NCBI GenBank assembly: GCA_036274675.1
Contig: DASUFE010000085.1
Location: forward strand, 1 to 6,911
Reading direction: 5' to 3'
Source of the DNA: DASUFE01 sp036274675
GTDB taxonomy: Bacteria > Pseudomonadota > Gammaproteobacteria > HTCC5015
DNA: 6,911 nt
Positions 5,922 through 6,911 of the stretch are shown in pieces. Position 1 is the stretch's first letter. The number at the start of each line of letters is the position of its first letter. The position numbers and the translations under genes were made by a program. The notes below the pieces were generated by a model that was not told the DNA's origin, made no database searches, and saw nothing but the letters and a program-made list of their open reading frames with translations.

Positions 5922-5949
5922 CCCCGTGTTCTTCGTGCCTCCGTGAGAG
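5922..5949 (-). repeat. Block C right arm
   Basis: Read on the minus strand it is CTCTC, ACGGAG, GC, ACGAAG, AAC, ACGGGG. The two differences from the left arm are G/A changes at the same place within the first and second hexamers. The arm ends 7 nt from the srkA stop codon (5957-5959). Confidence 0.88.
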
Positions 5950-5956
5950 GCATCTT

Positions 5957-6911
5957 TTAAATGTTTAAACTTAGCGGGAGTTCATCCAAAGCCGCTCTTT
6001 GTTCCCGCAAGGTTAAGATATGCTCTTCCCAGTAGCGCTGGGTGTTGAACCATGGGAAATTTCGCGGGAAGGCCGGATCCTCCCAGCGACGCGCGAGCCA
6101 TGCGCTGTAATGCAGCTGTCTTAAGGTACGCAGCGTCTCCGCCAATTTCAGTTCGCGCGGCTGGAATTCGTAGAACTCATCGTAACCCTCCACGATCTCG
6201 GAGAGCTGCGCGGTCTGCTGCTCGCGGTCGCCGCTCAGGAGCATCCAAATATCCTGCACCGCCGGCGCCATGCGCGCGTCGTCGAAATCCACGAAGTGCG
6301 GGTTGTCGTCGCGCCACAGCATATTGCCGACGTGGCAGTCGCCGTGCACGCGTATATAAGGTATGTTCGAGCACTCCGCCATAATCGAGTCGATGCGCCG
6401 CAGCAGGTCCTGGGTGATGGCGCGGTACGAGGCCTGCAGCTCGCGCGGCATGAAATGCTCCTGGATGAACGCGACGCTGTCGTGGCCGAAACCGCGGGCG
6501 TCGATGCGCGGCCGGTGCGCGAAGGCTTTCACCGCGCCGATGCGATGCATGCGACCCAGCAGGCGGCCGAGTATGTACAGATTCTCCAGCCGGTCCAGCT
6601 CCGGCGCGTGGCCTCCCTTGCGGGGGTAGAGCGCAAACCGGAAACGGATATCGCCGATGGTTTTTTCCGACAGGCTGGTTGTGTCCTCCGCGCGCATCGG
6701 CGCCACTACCGGCAGCTCCTGTCCCGCCAGTTCGAAACAGAATTCGTGCTCCTCCAGGATCTGCGCGTCTGTCCAGCGTCCCGGCCGGTAGAACTTGGCC
6801 ACCAGCGGCTGGCCGTCCTCGACGCCGACCTGGTAGACGCGGTTCTCGTAACTGTTGAGGGCCAGCAGGCGGCCGTCGCAGACATAACCGCGCTGCTCCA
6901 CCGCGTCCATG
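5957..6911 (-). CDS. srkA: Stress response kinase A (SrkA/YihE/RdoA), probably 5'-truncated by the window edge
   Basis: The visible 317 residues align with E. coli SrkA along its length as I remember it. They include LNSYENRVYQ (18-27), VAKFYRP with ATP lysine K39, ILEEHEF, the catalytic loop HGDCHVGN (189-196, D191 and N196), the metal-binding VDFDDAR (D208), VQDIWMLL and DPAFPRNFPW. SrkA is a cytoplasmic aminoglycoside-phosphotransferase-fold Ser/Thr kinase tied to envelope and oxidative stress survival. The E. coli protein has about 16 more N-terminal residues and an internal Met at this point, so the Met at 6908-6910 is probably not the true start. In E. coli the gene lies just upstream of dsbA; here the downstream side holds block C and a convergent rhomboid gene instead. 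Confidence 0.95.
   Translation of the reverse strand, partial: MDAVEQRGYVCDGRLLALNSYENRVYQVGVEDGQPLVAKFYRPGRWTDAQILEEHEFCFELAGQELPVVAPMRAEDTTSLSEKTIGDIRFRFALYPRKGGHAPELDRLENLYILGRLLGRMHRIGAVKAFAHRPRIDARGFGHDSVAFIQEHFMPRELQASYRAITQDLLRRIDSIMAECSNIPYIRVHGDCHVGNMLWRDDNPHFVDFDDARMAPAVQDIWMLLSGDREQQTAQLSEIVEGYDEFYEFQPRELKLAETLRTLRQLHYSAWLARRWEDPAFPRNFPWFNTQRYWEEHILTLREQRAALDELPLSLNI

Larger units (their letters stand above)
5400..5949. mobile_element. Block C: inverted-repeat cassette with GxxExxY gene
   Basis: A 550-bp block with 28-bp arms that match at 26 of 28 positions. It holds one plus-strand GxxExxY gene and AT-rich flanks. It fits between the stop codons of two convergent genes, with 6 nt left on the rhomboid side and 7 nt on the srkA side. 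Similarity of the right arm to the block B left arm continues a few bases outward (AAGA-N-GC before CTCTC), so the true ends may lie slightly further out. No transposase gene is seen. Confidence 0.52.

Noticed and set aside
1703..5949. CRISPR array from the spaced hexamer repeats
   Set aside because: The repeats are 6-nt units at 8-9 nt periods inside single arms, and arms occur as inverted pairs; there are no regular repeat-spacer units and no cas genes.

Overview
The window looks like chromosomal DNA of a gammaproteobacterium. The main reason is a recognisable stress response kinase A gene (srkA/yihE type) at the right end. A GC-rich coding style and a tRNA-Thr(CGU) with an encoded CCA fit the same picture. 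I cannot assign a genus.

Layout. Positions 1-362 hold a tRNA-Thr gene on the minus strand with a good -10 box, a possible terminator after it, and a structured spacer. Three plus-strand genes follow. The first (363-1694) is a soluble Ser/Thr protein kinase fused to a C-terminal cyclic-nucleotide-binding domain. The second (2332-3741) is a membrane protein with an N-terminal B-box-like zinc cluster, about six membrane segments and a C-terminal helical-repeat tail. The third (3945-5393) is a rhomboid intramembrane protease with a large acidic loop and a C-terminal TPR-like tail. On the minus strand, srkA (5957 to the right edge) converges on them.

All three gaps after the kinase gene hold the same kind of insert: a block bounded by inverted repeats whose left arm starts only 5-8 nt after the upstream stop codon. 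Block A (1703-2246) and block C (5400-5949) each enclose one AT-rich gene for a GxxExxY-family (PD-(D/E)XK nuclease-like) protein; the two proteins are about 68% identical. Block B (3747-3934) has the same arms as C but no gene, only small hairpins. All six arms share one plan: a CTC-type cap followed by three hexamers spaced 8-9 nt apart. The hexamer is GCCAAG-like in A and ACGGAG-like in B and C.

Working picture. The kinase, zinc-finger membrane protein and rhomboid form a candidate membrane signalling module, perhaps cyclic-nucleotide-gated phosphorylation linked to intramembrane proteolysis. The GxxExxY blocks look like small mobile or domesticated cassettes that settle next to stop codons. 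The module and cassette interpretations are inference; the repeats, motifs and spacings are seen directly.
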